A DNA stretch of 64,000 nucleotides from Seison nebaliae (GCA_023231475.1 JALJEE010001982.1:26875-90874), one strand, 5' to 3'; positions 23,860 to 38,177 are shown, counted from the stretch's first letter. Translations and numbers: made by a program. Notes: a model not told the origin generated them from the sequence alone.

Positions 23860-26800
23860 CTAGAAAAGATATTTGATAATCGGTTTGTAGTAAACGGTGG
23901 CATTCGATGTTGGACTAGACTTCACCGACTCACTAGAGAGAGTTGTATCTGAATTATCTGTAAAATGATTCAAATGAGTCGAGTTGATTGTGGTAGAATG
24001 GATGTTGGTAGAAAGATTGGATTGAATTAGATTTCCCTCATTCTTTCGATCATGATGATTTTTTGCGTTGTTAGTCAGAATGATGACCTCTTTCTTTGTC
24101 GACATGACGAACAAGAACATTTTGTTGATTGAGTATTTGAGTGAATATATTTCGAATGATTGAATTATGGAATTATTATCGTTCGATCGATTATTTGATA
24201 TATCCACCGAACTCTTTTTCCATCGAGAGAGAAAAGTTTGTTTCTCTTTATCCATTTCATTTGGTCGTTTTATATAACGTTCAATCAACGGTATTAAATT
24301 GAGAGTGTTGAGTAGGGTGAGATCCCACGAACTCCACCATTTAATTTGACCATTCGACAATCCACCAACAACTGAATTAACAGCCGTTCCCTCTGCCATA
24401 TTCGTCCAGACGATAGAATTAATAGTAGAATGATTCTCTCTAATACTTCCTACCACACTCCCGTTAATATCGAAGATATATAATGAATGTTTATCACCAA
24501 TGACAACAGCAATATCACCATTTAATTCATTGCAAGCGATGGAAGTAACAGTGATAGTGGGTGTCAAACGATAATTATGAGGTGAGAGACAAGATGAATC
24601 CAAATTTAATGTATGTGACTTTCCTGAATTAGAAGTGGATGTGAAAGAATGTGATGATAATGAAGAGGAAGTGGATGAATGAGATGACGTCAATAATTGA
24701 TTAGTGTCATCAAGTAGATAATTCATGAAATTACTAAGGAAATCTTGTGCATACATTGATGATGGTTCCTCTTTATTTTTCAATAATTTTAATAAAGTCG
24801 TATAAGATTTCTGGAAAGGAAGTGGTGTGTTCGTATTGAAAAGACATTTGAACAGTGTGGCATATTCACGATTCTCATAAATTGATTCTTCGTCATTATA
24901 TGATTCGTCGGGATCGTCATTATCTTCATAAAAGAAATGGTCGTCATCAGTTGGTGGTATGTGTGATTTGGTGGGAGATGATTGATGGAAACGAATTTTT
25001 TGTAAGATTGATGAATTGGGATCACAAATGGAGATCATTCGGATGAATTCGAGTGTGGTCGAATTCCAAATGAGAATATATCCGTTTGATGTGGTGACGA
25101 GCAATGACTGAAATCTGGAGAGATGGTAAATGGAAGTGATATGAGATGTGAGTGATCGATGTTGAATATAACGAGATTGATTATGATTGAAATTTGTGTT
25201 ATTATTAATGGAATTGTTAACAGTGTGATTAGTGATATAATATAGATGATTTGATTGTGCCGATGAATAACATCGGAGAGTTTTGGGAGTAAATCGATTG
25301 ATGATATGTGGATAAATTCCGATAGATTTAGATAATATTAATTCATAATTATAAACTATGACGAAACCGTTGGATAATGCTACGAATATGGAACAACATT
25401 CCTTATTGATTACTATATCGATAATTGTGCATTGAACATCAGTGAATTGTGCAGGAACATCTACTTTCAACCAAAAATACATACTCATCGATGAGAGTGA
25501 AGGAATGTTAGATTTGAAAGACAAATTGAAGAGGTCACTAATGTAAATGTTGAGATTGATTGAATTGAAGAGAAGATATCGATAAAGTTCGTTTTGTTGT
25601 GATAGAATGAAATTGTTCGGATATCGATTCAACGGTAAAAGACGTCGATGACTATTGAAAACGATTATATCGTCCGCTCCAACATTCATCATTTCATAAT
25701 CATCGTGAATATTCGATCGATTTAGTCTTTGTAATTTTATAACAAACGGTTTCGGATAAGCTATACTTCCTACATAATTTCCCCATCTTTTTCCTACAAT
25801 ATATCGATGAATCGATTTTGGAGACAATGAACTGAGACGTTCGTTAATTAGCTGCTGATGTTCATCTGCTGTAGCGGAACGAACGGTTTGATGAACATGT
25901 TTCTCTTTCGGGAATAATTGTAATGGAATTTGTCCCCACATTCTCATCATTGTATCCTTCGCCAACTTCATTACATTATCATAATCTGATTTCTCATTCA
26001 CATCTTCTTTCTCACTTTTACCATTAGGTGTTTCTGGACGTTGTATCGTTTGGAAATCAGATGAAGCATAACATATTGGATGATATAAATTACATTTATT
26101 CAATGCTTCCTTCCCTCGTTGACAATAACCGAAAATCAAATCGATCCACAACGGAAGAATTTTTGTAGCAAATTTCGATTCCAACGCTTGACGCATTGTC
26201 AGAATATAAATACGTGATGATCCTAATGACCATAACGGTAATTTAACTTTATCGACCGCTTCATTATTTTGACGACGACCAAAATTCAATTGAGCCGATT
26301 GATTCGTATAAAGATAAGGTAACGTGAATAATTCTGGTATTAATTCCTTATAATCGGTGAAACTGTCTCGCGTCGCCAAATACCACACATTCGCGACATT
26401 ATTGAACATGCGATCGGGAATATCGAAACTATTTCCCTGATACGATAACATACCGACGAAATATGGAACTAGTCGAACCATAAAATGGAGAACTACACCA
26501 GAATTAGAATAGAGCGATGCGTAATGATATTTGGGGAGATTATTGTCTGATAATTGTACGTACAATTGTCGGAAATATGTCTCACGTTCTTCGCTTTGAA
26601 CGGCAATTGGTAAGGACAAATCTCGATAGATCGACGAGTTGTGCAGATTGAGTGCACATTGTCTCTTCGAATATTGGATGTGATGATCGGTGATGAACAT
26701 CTTATCTTCTAATAACGTCACAAATGCATCACTACAAAATATTTGAGGCATAATCGGATATTGCATCAAATCACTATAAGTTCTACCAGCGAACGTATTC

Positions 26801-29800
26801 AACCATAAAATATATTCGAAATTTGTCAAATTTCCTGATTTCCATAAATCCTCCACATCCTTCAATGACAAACTATTGTTGTTATTGTTGTTGTTGTTGT
26901 TGTTGTTATTAGTATCATGTTCAGTTTTGTTGATATTATTCGTTAAATTGAAATCGATAAGTCCATAAATATTTGATCGATTATCGATAATCGATTGATC
27001 GATTGATCGAATATTCACTTCCATTCCAGTCGATTCATTTCGTATCAAATTCTTTTTATGTTGGAGAGCATTATCAGTCAAATGTTTCTGTTGGAGATGG
27101 AAGGAAGAAGAGCAAGAACGAAGATAATCAGAATTACTCGTTGACGACGATGTTTGAATACTGAGAGAAGGCGAATATTTCATGATTTGATCAAGTGCGT
27201 CTGTTCTATCCGCTTCTTTTGGGAAGACGATGAAATATGAATCAGCATTCTGTAAGAAGATTTCTAGAGAATTATGTTCGAACATATATTGTCGAAGACA
27301 AATAAATCGAATTTTTTCAATTGGAATACTCGTAAAAAAATGATCTTTCTCGAACGTTTTCGAACAATTTAATTGCATCCGATTCGTGCATTCTATGTGC
27401 AGTCGATCACAATCACATTCACGATACCAATCCAATGTCGTATCGGTGGTAATGGCTTCCATCAATTCCGTTGAATTCCGTTTGACATTTGACAACGTTT
27501 CATTCGCTTGTTTGTTGATGGGGAGAATTTGTTCTGATTGGAATTTAAGAATGTTCTTCGAAATAAATAAACTACCCGACACAGCCGTCAACATACCGAC
27601 TAGACGACAACCGGAAATGGAAATTGATGGTTCGACATTGATGAAATTGTCGAAGATGGTGAGAGTATTAGGGAAGAGATTTCGAAGGAGAGGTGTCGGT
27701 AACGTGCTCAATAATTTGGTGACATGTCGACGAAAGAATTTGGGATGTTCATTATGAATATATGTCGGTGTCAATTGACGTCGTTCGGTGATGGGAGAAG
27801 CGACGGAACCTAATCGCCAAAAGGGTGGATGGTGTTTAACATAGAATAATGGTGCTAATGGTGACATGCATTCTTTTACGGATTGACGCCATAAATCGAT
27901 AGATTCCTTCAAAAGGATTTGTTCATTCCGTCGATAAACCATCAATGAATGATTACTATCATTCTTCAATTTCTCAATAATCTCATCCAAATTATATGGT
28001 ATTGATCGATCAGGTATTGATTGATGATTTTCTTTTGATTGTTGAATGAAAGATGAAGATTCGTTTATCAATTTATTATCCGTCATCAATAAAGATGATG
28101 GTTGTGGTTGTTGAATGATGGTTTGATTGTTGACAGCCGTCGTATCTCTAGAAGATGTGTCGAAATAATAAGAATAAAATTTATCAGAAAGATGTTTCCG
28201 AACATTGTCGATGATTTTCAATTTTTGTTCTTTCTGCAATTCGCCCATCTCTCGTAGTTTTAACGATTTTTCTTGGAGATGTGATGGAAGTGATGATTGT
28301 AGAATATCCCGAATATTGTTACAAACCATTTTCTCATTCTCATAAAAATTGATGATGGTTCGAATATCTGAATGATTCTGTTTCAACGTTTCTCCATCCA
28401 ATCCTTCCATATTTATTTCTAGAGAATTTTTCCATTTTCCATCAGCCTCTTCTTTCTTTCTCTCATAAGTTAATGGTGGTAGTAGTTGTTGGATGTGAAG
28501 GAAAATAATATAAAATAAATGATTTCCGATGTAGATAATGGTCGATCTTTCTGGCCAAACGGTAGAGGAAGTGATGAGATGGACCACCTCTAATCTCGTT
28601 TCGATATCGACAACGTCACTGAGAGAGATGAGAAGAAGTTGATTGATCGTTTGCATCAAATCACTAATTTGTTTCGTTCTAGATTCGGTGAAAGTGACAT
28701 CTCCTTTTTGACTTCGAAATTTCTGATTGATAATATTCAATTGAACTTCTTTCACAGGAAACTCTCTACAAATGAACTCGAAAACATTAAAAGAATTTTT
28801 GATTACGACCAATAAATAATTGTTAAGTGATCGCATTACAACATCATCCACTTCCATCGACATATAAGAGAAAAGTTCACTAAACTCTTTCAAATATAAA
28901 ATATATTTTTCGAAAAAATTCAATCGATATCGTCCTTTGATTAATGTTCGTTGACAGCATGATTTTGAAATATTTACGATTATCTCAACGAACAATTGAC
29001 ACAATTGTTGTTGATTCACTTCAAGAAATTTCACCAAATTCATCTTTAATGCACATGACGGTTTGAGATCGATACATAACTGATTTGATCCACAAGGGAA
29101 ATCGTGTTCGGAATTCATTAATTCCAAAATGACATTAGTTAATCGATCCAGATTATTCATTGGCATAGTAACGAGACAAACGAAGAAATCATACATCGGT
29201 TGATTGACGTGAAGGAAAAAGAATTTGACGATAATCATTCTCAATCGGATATGATATCCACATAATTGCAACAAATTTGAGAATAAATATCGAATATTCT
29301 CTGATAAATTCTTTAATAATTTCAATGAATATCTTGACGTTCCTCTTCCATTATTCATTACCGTCGTTATGGTTTTCATGGGAGTGGTATTGATTGTGGA
29401 GGCATGCTTCTCCGAGTAGATATTACAAACGTAGATGACAGCAAATAGTTGGAGGAAGGAACAATTGTTTAAAAGATTCGTAATTAAACTATCGATCGAT
29501 ACGACAGATCGTTTCATGATATAAATTAAATCTTCTCTAATTCTCTCTAACAACTTTCTATATTTGTCGAATAATTCTTCTAAATTCATCTCATTTTTAT
29601 CTTCATCTAAATCATTCGTTAATTTCAATGATCCATTACTCTCCAATACAACCGTCAATGTCATCAGATAAAGATGACTAATAAGTAATGTTAATCGACC
29701 ATAATCGGATGGAATCGATTCTGATAATTTCACTAACGATACCATCGTTTCAAACGACGGTGCAGTATATGAGCGAAATATGGATGAAATACATCGTTCA

Positions 29801-31595
29801 GAAAAGAGTCGATAAAGACTGAGTGGAATACCAGATAATAACGGTTTCGTTTCCATTTCTTCGTCTGCTTTCCTTTTACAATACAGTACGAGAATTTTCA
29901 TAGAGATGATGAGGAGATTTTGCGAACCGAAATTGCGTGAATACTCCAAAAGTGGTAGAAGTAATTTCACATACGATTTCTTTGTGAAATCATTCCACAA
30001 ATATTGGAGATGTTCAATATCGTCGATGGAATCATAAAGATGGAAAAGATAAGTGAGGAATTTGGTTTGTAATCGAATGAAGAGTTTGAGATAAAATCGA
30101 TTTTTCGTTCTTTTTCTCGGATTGTAAATGTCGATGATACAAATGAAATTCCAAAGAAGTCGAATATTATTCAATTGTAACTTCTCTTCACATTTCCCAT
30201 TTTTTGAGATTTGATCGTTATCGATTACAATGAATAATTGATAGATTAATGATGCCACCTCTTCACAATCCACTTTTCCTTCAATTGCCATCTCTTCTCG
30301 TTTAGTGACATGTTCCGATTCAAATCGTAACAAAAATTCTTCGATGTTATGCAACAGAATTTCATTCAATGACTTACAATAATCATAGAAATCTTTTCCG
30401 ATCACATTGAGGAGACTGCGAATCATTCGAATAATTTTATTTCCACAATTCACAAAAATCTTCCAATTGAACGACCAAAGATTAAAGAAATTATACCAGA
30501 AGAATTTAAAAGCGTCGAGATGGACGATAGACATGACGAAATAGAACTGACGGAAATCATATGAATGGAGTGTAGTAGCTGAAAGAATTCGATGACATTC
30601 ATTCGATAAATTATCGATGAAATGTTCGAGAACATTATGGAAATATTTCAATAATTTCCCATCGTTCAAAGTGAACAATTGTTGGAGGGAATGGAGGAAA
30701 AGTGGCTTCCGAAATTTTGCCCATTTCCTCATATCGATCATGAAAGAATCCATTAGAATTGTTAGAATGAAATGAAAAATTTTCGATAATTTCTCTCGAC
30801 CATTCATTCGATGTGGATATTGATCATCAATCAATATATTGATTTGATGATCAATATATTCATCATCGATTAGAATATTGATTTTATCATCGATATATTC
30901 ATCGAATTGTGTTCGATCGATTAATTGATCGAGTAATCGATGAATGATCAGAAAATATTGTTGGAGGAAAACTTCTTGATCGAATGACGATGTCATCGAA
31001 CGATGATGATGGATATAATTGTCGGGAATGGTCTTCTTATCTTCATTGGGAACGAAAATTTCTGTCCATTGGAAAATCTCGTCGAGCGATTGAATCGTTT
31101 CGATGAGTTTGAAAGATTGTGATTGTCTCGTCTTAGTAGTTGGATGACAGTGAATAAAAGAAAAATATTTGATGTTCATTTTTGGAATGAAATAACCGAC
31201 CATAAATAATTTGAGAAATTGGAGATGAGTGAAATTGAATGAGAATGACAATTGTTGATTCTTCTCACCATTAACATTCACGTTCGTTTCGTTGAATTGT
31301 TTCAAATCGAATTGGAAACGTCTAGAACTGAATGGCGATTTCAATGAAATGGAGGAAGTGATGGCATTGAATGAGTTGAAATAATTGGAGAAGAATAATT
31401 TGAATAATTCCTCCACATTCTTATTCAATTGTCGTTGAAAGAGAATTTCATAAAGATGCATTTGGAATGATTGCATGAAAAAATAAATGAGATAAACTGT
31501 ATTAGGTGATAATGCGCCACCAAATAAATTAATCTCTCCAATTTCAAATGTTAATGATGATCCTATATTTAATGAGAAATTTGAATAATTCATAA

Positions 31596-31640
<45 letters not shown>

Positions 31641-34320
31641 TTGATGATGGTAATGATGATGGTAATGATGAATGATTCTCAGTAATTAATGACACTTCTT
31701 TTGACGAGAAGATTCCCCATCGTTTCTTCTTATTCATTTCACGTTTCAACCATTGACATTTATTCGAATACTCTAAAATTCCATTACAATATAAATTGAT
31801 AATAAGATAAGAATCGAGATGTTGAATTGTAATAGAAATATATCTCTCCTCTCGATCATTTAATTTGATGTTCTCATTCAATAAATCATTGGAGATAACA
31901 ATCTCATACTCATTAACACATTCCAATCGATACAAAGACAATTTCAATGAGAATCGTTCAATTTCAATCACTAATTCCTTCTCAAACAATTGTGATGATG
32001 GAAAATCAGATGATAATCGTCTCAATTGAAAAATGAGAGAGAAATCATTTAATGAGAAAATTTCATTCATGAGAATTTCGGGACAATTCAATAATTTATA
32101 AAGAATCGAATTGGATGACGATGTCGTATTAGATGAATGGAATTCATTTGCATATGGATCGAGTGTCGATCGAGATTTCTTATGTGTTTTCTCGTGATGA
32201 CTGATGGGTGAGGAGGTGCTATTCAATCGGAATCGTTTAATGTTTTTTTTCAATTTCTTCGATTCTTTTATTTCTCCTAATTTCTTCAAGAATTGTTCGA
32301 TAAATCGCCAACTCTCCATCATTCCTTTCTCTTGACAAATGGAAGTAAAATTGAACGATCTCAAATATTTTCGTTTTCTTCTCCGTTTGAAGGTGGTAGC
32401 GAAAGAAGAGAGTGAGAGATATGATCGATTTAATGATGATTTTAAATGTTTATGTCGAATAAAGAATTTCGATTGGAATTGGAGAAACATTATCAAAATA
32501 TCAAATTGATCATCATTTAAAGATTCGTCTGGTTTTGTGAAATTATTCAAGAAATAAGTGAAATGAACAAAAAATTTTGGATGATAATTCCTCTCGAATG
32601 TCAATGAGAGAATGTCAAACATTCTCCTCAATAATTTCTTTTCCATTAACAATTCATTCTCATCCATCAATTGTCGTGATCTGACGGAAATGGCTTCGAG
32701 AAATATCTCGTTCAATGAATCGATATCTATCGATCGATAAGAAATTTCATGATTCTCTTTTATGATCATTTTTTCCATTTCCTCCAACATATCCATAAAT
32801 AATGGAACGGTATAAGATCGTAATTGAATGAATTGAATGTACATCGATATTAATATTCTGAGGAAGAAATCGATAATATACCGTTTGATATGGCGATCGA
32901 TATCGAGGAAAATCGATAAATTGAAAAATTGTCGAATGAGCTCAAACGACAATTGGATTAATTCATTCAATTTTTCTGGAATTGATGATTGATAATTTTC
33001 GGTGCACATCGATCGATAATGGTCGTAATGATGGAAAATGTTGAGGAGTGATGAAAGTATATAAGAGAAGTCATTTTGGAGAATGATAAAGATGTCTTCT
33101 TTCGGTAAATTGGTATCAATTTGATTCGATGTTTTCATGCACATATACATTACCATATATGACGATAATGAATGAGCGATACAAATGGATGGAAATGAAT
33201 TTTCGAATTTCTCCATCAAATAAACTTCGTTTTCTCTTCCATCCATCTTATTCTCCAATTTCTTTTTTTTCATTCCATTATCATCTGTTGACGAGAATTG
33301 ATGAGATAATTGTATTTGATTCAATTTGAACATTTCTCGATTTGATAATTTCTGTTGTCTCATATTAGTTCGAGTTAAATTGAAAGAATTTGATTTTACA
33401 TCTAATTCATATAAATATAATGTGTATAAACGAAATAATTTCATTAAATTATATTGAATGAGACATTGAAGATGATTAATGAATCGATGAAAGATTTCAT
33501 TATGTTCTTGGAAATGAAGAAAGAATTGTCGATTCTCCATTAATTGACGAAAAAGGAATTTAATGAAAATTGAACATTTCATCTCTCGTCCACAATTCAA
33601 TGAGATATCAATCAATTTCGATATACGTTCTCCTAACTCACCAAATGAATTACCTAATGATTCCATCGAATTTACATTCCATACATTCTGGATACTAATA
33701 TAAACGAACGAACTCTTCCTCAATCGATAATCGCCAATAGTGGATGATGATTTTGATAATGAGAGATCCAATTCATCCATTCGACCAAGTAATTCATCTT
33801 TCCGATAATAAATGTCGATGGAAATCTGATTAGAAATTAATTGTGAATCATTCCAATAATTATCGTCAATTAATGATAATTTTCCTTTCATCAATATCGA
33901 ACAATTTTCGAGATATTCCAATAATTTGAGTTGATGAAATCCGATTAATATCGTCACATGAATTGATCGAGTAAATCTCATCGATAATTGAATGAGCCAT
34001 CGATATTTCTCCAAATTTACTTGAGACACATAATCCATCAAATCATATCGATCGATAATTCTCTGAAATTTCTTCTTATTCCCACAAATATGGAATGAAG
34101 TCTCAAGAAATTCTTGGAGAAATATTAGGAATTTCTCATAATTCACTTTTCTCTCTTGTTCGAATTGGAGAAGAATTTGTTCAAATTCATCTTCATATTT
34201 TCTCTTGATCTCTCCATTCGTGGAATGATGATGAGAGAATTTATGGAAAGAAAACCGTCGTGAAAATCGTCGGATTTCTTCTTTCGACGAATCGAAATTA
34301 ATCGATTTCATCTTTCTCAA
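23860..34320 (-). CDS. LYST-like BEACH-domain protein in one 10.46-kb exon
   Basis: A single open frame of 3,486 codons. BEACH proteins are giant scaffolds controlling lysosome and lysosome-related organelle size and vesicle trafficking. A long helical N-terminal region (about 1-2200) includes a Ser run near 900. A PH-like domain follows (about 2230-2385, with SLEIFLQNADSYFIVFP). After a poly-Asn linker (about 2470) comes the BEACH domain (about 2495-2755) with NFEYILWLNTFAGRTYSDLM, NSGVVLHFMVRL, FDIPDRMF, DYKELIPELF, LNFGRRQNNEAVD and WIDLIFGYCQRG. WD40 repeats occupy about 2950-3340 (NGYILIWNSTTLEF; GGLSNGQIKWWSSWDL). Layout and length match LYST better than NBEA, LRBA or WDFY3, although a divergent NBEAL-type protein is possible. 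It is unusual in lacking introns over 10.4 kb, while several neighbours are full of them. Confidence 0.85.
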
Positions 34321-34717
34321 TTTTCCAAATATTCATTCGAAATTCAAATAAATATTCATGAAAATACTTTTTTTTTTTTTAATTTTCTTTAATAACTCTC
34401 TCGTCACGTGACGAATGAGTGAAAGAGATTTTACAAGAAATGTTAATTTATTTTTCTTTATAATCTATTAAATAAATAAATAGATCGAATAGTTCTCATA
34501 CGAGGTGACAATGTGAGTTTGAAAGAATTCAATTAATAATCATTAGATTAATCATTAAAATGAACTTTAGGAATAGATGAAATTCTAAAACTTAAAATTC
34601 AAATTTTTTAGAATAGAAAAAAAAAACTCTAATGAATATTGAATGGAAAGAAAGAAAGAAAGAACTAAATGAAAAAGAAATGGAAAAAAATGAAAATTTT
34701 TTCGAATTTCTCAATTC
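34321..34717. other. Intergenic spacer upstream of the BEACH gene
   Basis: About 400 bp of AT-rich sequence between two minus-strand genes. It holds the presumed promoter of the BEACH gene and the 3' end of the next gene. The CACGTG E-box at 34405-34410 (in gtcacgtgac) is the only recognisable motif. E-boxes of this type bind MiT/TFE factors that control lysosomal genes in animals, so it is a weak but fitting promoter hint. Confidence 0.35.
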
Positions 34718-35776
34718 TCAATTATTCGAATACATACGATCCTTCAATTCTCTAATGAATTCTTCATTCTCATTCTCCCCTACACCCAATCGATTATTCA
34801 TCATGTAATTTTTATTCCCGTTGTTGTTGTTGTTGTTGTTGATAGTATGAGAGCGTTCAAAAATATTATTTGTGGATTGAGAATTGAATTTGTTTTCCGA
34901 ATTATTTGTCTGAAAATTAGTATCAAATTTATAGGACGGTAAATAATTTCCATTAAAATCCGAATATAATTTCTTGAGTGATCGTCTTCGATTGTTTAGG
35001 AGTGAATTGTTGGAATCAATTGAATTTATATTTTCAATCGGCACATTCGTCTTCTGTTGATGATTGACGAATGGTTTCATTCGAGTACCAATTGGAGTGA
35101 AATATGTGTTCGCATCTGTTATCTCATTGAATTTGTTTGGTGATGTGATATCGGTAATTCGAAGGAATTTTCCTAAACCTCTCTCCTTTCCTTCATTCTC
35201 TAATAAGGCGTTCGCTAACGGATTTAAGGGCGAAGTTGATTTCTGCATATCTCGTTTCTTTTTTTGACGACGTCTTTCTTCTGAATAGTCTCGTTCAATC
35301 GTCGGAATTCTTTCCATTAAATATTTTCTGGAATTGAAATTTTGTGACTGATGTCGAGATTGTTGATATGGATCATATTGATTGGCTGAATATTTCCTCC
35401 CGCCACTATATTCATAATACGTCTGATTATCATAAGAATCATAATTGTGATTATATTGATTTTGATTATATCGATTCTGACCGGAATTAAATTGATTTTT
35501 ATTTCGATTTTGATGATATCGATTCTGATTATTCTCTTCCTCAATTGATTTATAAGAATAATTGTTTTCTTCTTGATTCTTATTGTCTTGATGACGTTGA
35601 TGATTAGTCGTACTTCTCAGACGATCTAATTCACCGTAATAACTATCATAATGTGGCATGTTCAGATTGAAATTAAATGGTAAAATATTTTCATATCGGT
35701 AACTTTCATTATCACTTCTATGTTTATGGAAGAACTGATGAATTTCAAGACTTCCTTTATCAGTTCCTGAATGCAT
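34718..35776 (-). CDS. Asn/Tyr-rich orphan protein, intronless
   Basis: I do not recognise this 352-residue protein. The first half is extremely rich in Asn, Tyr, Gln, Ser and charged residues (for example NQYNHNYDSYDNQTYYEYS), with a prion-like or disordered composition. A basic stretch follows (EERRRQKKKRDM). A conserved-looking segment around residues 195-245 (GLGKFLRITDITSPNKFNEI, then TYFTPIGTRMKPFVNH) is the only part with globular or short-motif character. A second Asn run (encoded by GTT repeats near 34823) precedes a helical C-terminal end (EEFIRELKDRMY). There is no signal peptide or membrane segment. The frame is intact over 1 kb despite the bias, which supports a real gene. Confidence 0.65.
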   Translation of the reverse strand: MHSGTDKGSLEIHQFFHKHRSDNESYRYENILPFNFNLNMPHYDSYYGELDRLRSTTNHQRHQDNKNQEENNYSYKSIEEENNQNRYHQNRNKNQFNSGQNRYNQNQYNHNYDSYDNQTYYEYSGGRKYSANQYDPYQQSRHQSQNFNSRKYLMERIPTIERDYSEERRRQKKKRDMQKSTSPLNPLANALLENEGKERGLGKFLRITDITSPNKFNEITDANTYFTPIGTRMKPFVNHQQKTNVPIENINSIDSNNSLLNNRRRSLKKLYSDFNGNYLPSYKFDTNFQTNNSENKFNSQSTNNIFERSHTINNNNNNNGNKNYMMNNRLGVGENENEEFIRELKDRMYSNN

Positions 35777-36222
35777 GATAATTCTACTGGAACAATTTGA
35801 ATTATCTACTCAAACTCACTTGTTAATAGTTTCGGATGAATTTTATTTGGATTTTATTTATTTAACAACACAATGAACCATTTCCCTTTGGCATGTTTCA
35901 ATTCCATGTTTTTCTCCATGTTCTTCTCCGTATCAAACGTGAAAAGGTAAAGGACGAGAAAAGAAAAGACAAATGAGGAAAACAAATAGAAACTTATCAG
36001 AATTATTACTCCCTCTTTTTCTACATTCACAATCGTATCAAGAAACAGAATAAATCAATAACATATCAAAACGAATAAATGAATTGGTCATTTGAGAAAG
36101 AATTTTTCCAAGGTCATCAATCACCAGGAAACAAACATGATTCTTAATATTTCATATTCTCTACTTGACAATTGGATGTAATTAATACTCTTTCATACAT
36201 CTAAATCTCCAAATTATTCCTA

Positions 36223-36264
<42 letters not shown>

Positions 36265-36354
36265 ACTGTACATTTTATATATTCAGTGACATTATAATAA
36301 TAATGAACCGAATTTTTCATTTATTCATGGAAATCGATTTCCGTTCATATCCTT
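35777..36354. other. Intergenic spacer with ATT microsatellite
   Basis: About 580 bp between the Asn-rich gene's start and the 3' end of DRG2. It contains an uninterrupted ATT run at 36222-36262. Otherwise it is plain AT-rich DNA with no exon recognised. Confidence 0.5.
36222..36262. repeat. (ATT)n microsatellite
   Basis: About 13 perfect ATT units downstream of the DRG2 stop codon. Simple repeat; likely length-polymorphic. Confidence 0.95.
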
Positions 36355-37924
36355 TTATTTCTTAACAATTTGTATAATGTCCTCATGATCAACCACATGA
36401 TCCAAACCGATACGTTGAGGTTGATGTTTCACCGAAGTACCCTAAACATTTCGGAGAGGATTCAACAGAAAATTATTTTAGGAAACTAACCCAGACATAA
36501 GCGAAACGGAAATCTTTCAGGAGTGACTTGTGAATGATATGACACTAAAAAAAAATGAGAATAGACGAAAGGAGAAAGGGAAGATTAAACCACATCCCGA
36601 ATGTTACTTCCATTCCTTACGATAATTCCTTCGTCTAAATCCGGTTTTTCTAAAAAGATGATTATTTTCATGATATTAATTCCATCATCAAAAGCCAACC
36701 AGATTTCCTTTTCGTATAAACACTAATTAAATTAAGATATGTCCAAATCGACTTCTTCAAATACTCAAAATTTAATTTCATATTACAACTATAAATGGAA
36801 TATAATTGGAAATTCGAATAAGAATTTGACTACCTGATAACGACCGAATCTGGTTCTCTCGCTAATGCATCCACTTGATCGATTGTCAATTGATCGATTT
36901 TATTATAAACCTTTTCCAAATGAAATGATTGTATGAGAAAAGAGAAATGATGGAACATAAAGACATGGTAAATATTTTCTAGTTCCGATTACAACATCCA
37001 CCAACTGATCCGTCGTGATATCTTCTTTGATGAGTAATTCACAATTGAAGATTTCTAATGAGAATAATGATGAAATTAATTTTGATTTAATTTCTAACTA
37101 TAATTTCTTAAAATCGTTCTTGCCATCTTCTCGTCCAATTTCGTCAATTTGATCGTACTACTAAAACTAATTCCGCCTCCCTCTCGTTTCTAACAGAAAA
37201 TTTTATAAAAAATTATGCTAAAAAAAAACGAACCCTGAAATGGACATTTGGTGGTCGTTGATTTAATCGTATACCAATTTTCTCTAATTCGATCGATAAC
37301 AATTGTCTGGATGAATGGTTGGTGAATGTGAATGAGTGAAATGATTTTTGTAGTGACGAGAGTAACCTTTGTTTTTTACCATTTTGCGCATCTAACATCA
37401 TAAGAACGAGATCGGATGTCCTCGCCACTGAAATTACTTGTTTGCCTCTTCCTTTCCCTTCGGATGCATCTACTAGAATTCCTGGTAGATCTAATAATTG
37501 AATATCAGCTCCATTAAACTGATTGAAAAGGAATGAAAGATGAGAATTTCATGAGAAACTTCTATTACACCAGGAATGCAAGTGAGAGTAGTAAATTGAT
37601 AAGCGGCAGCGATCGATGTCGTTTTGGTGATACTGGAGAGGAGTGTAGACTTTCCAACTGATGGAAATCCGATGAGAGCAACACGAGCATCACCACTTTT
37701 AGCAACATCGAATCCTTCGCCTTTACCACCACCAGCTTTATCTGTATCATTAATAAGTTGTTCTCGTAATTTGGCTAATCTCGCTTTCAATTGTCCCAAA
37801 TGATATTCAGTTGCTGAAAAATAAAGTTTAGGAAGATATTTCTTCCAAAAAAAATTTCACCTTTATTTTTTTGTGTTCGTGAAATTTCATGTTCGATCTC
37901 AGTTATTCTGTCTAATATTCCCAT
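36355..37924 (-). CDS. DRG2: Developmentally regulated GTP-binding protein 2
   Basis: DRG2 is a cytosolic ribosome-associated GTPase of the Obg/DRG group that pairs with the DFRP2 (RWDD1) partner. Exon 1 (ATG 37922-37924) encodes [20 protein letters not shown], with the DRG2-type MGIL start. The next exon has the helix-turn-helix lead-in, [20 protein letters not shown] and the G1 P-loop GFPSVGKS, then LTCIPGV. The following exon has G3 (DLPG in [20 protein letters not shown]) and [14 protein letters not shown]. Later exons have [20 protein letters not shown], the G4 motif NKID ([12 protein letters not shown]) and a TGS end, FRFAYVWGTSVKH to EDIIQIVKK. All introns are about 45-60 nt. [12 protein letters not shown] and CIPGV mark DRG2 rather than DRG1. 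It is divergent from EI24 across 253 bp. Confidence 0.93.
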
Positions 37925-38177
37925 ATCATCTCAATGTTTAAATGAGGAATCTCCTAAAATAATTTAGTGGCAACAAGCTAAATTTTCAATTTGAAATGAG
38001 AAAATAAATGGAATGGATATTGGAAGAAAAAAAAACGGTCCATTTTGATTCCCTCCCAATTTCTCAAGTCAAACATTTTATTTTTTGACATTATTAATAA
38101 AATAAACATAAATCATCAACATAATATATGGATGATTTGGAGAATTTTTAATATGGATTATTTTTTAGTCCGTGAGA

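Noticed and set aside
27386-27757. 123-codon plus-strand frame inside the BEACH gene
   Set aside because: Antisense shadow of a highly conserved coding exon.
30810-30910. Palindromic repeat around the YIDDKINILIDDEYID segment
   Set aside because: A small in-frame internal duplication inside the LYST-like coding exon; no sign of a mobile element.
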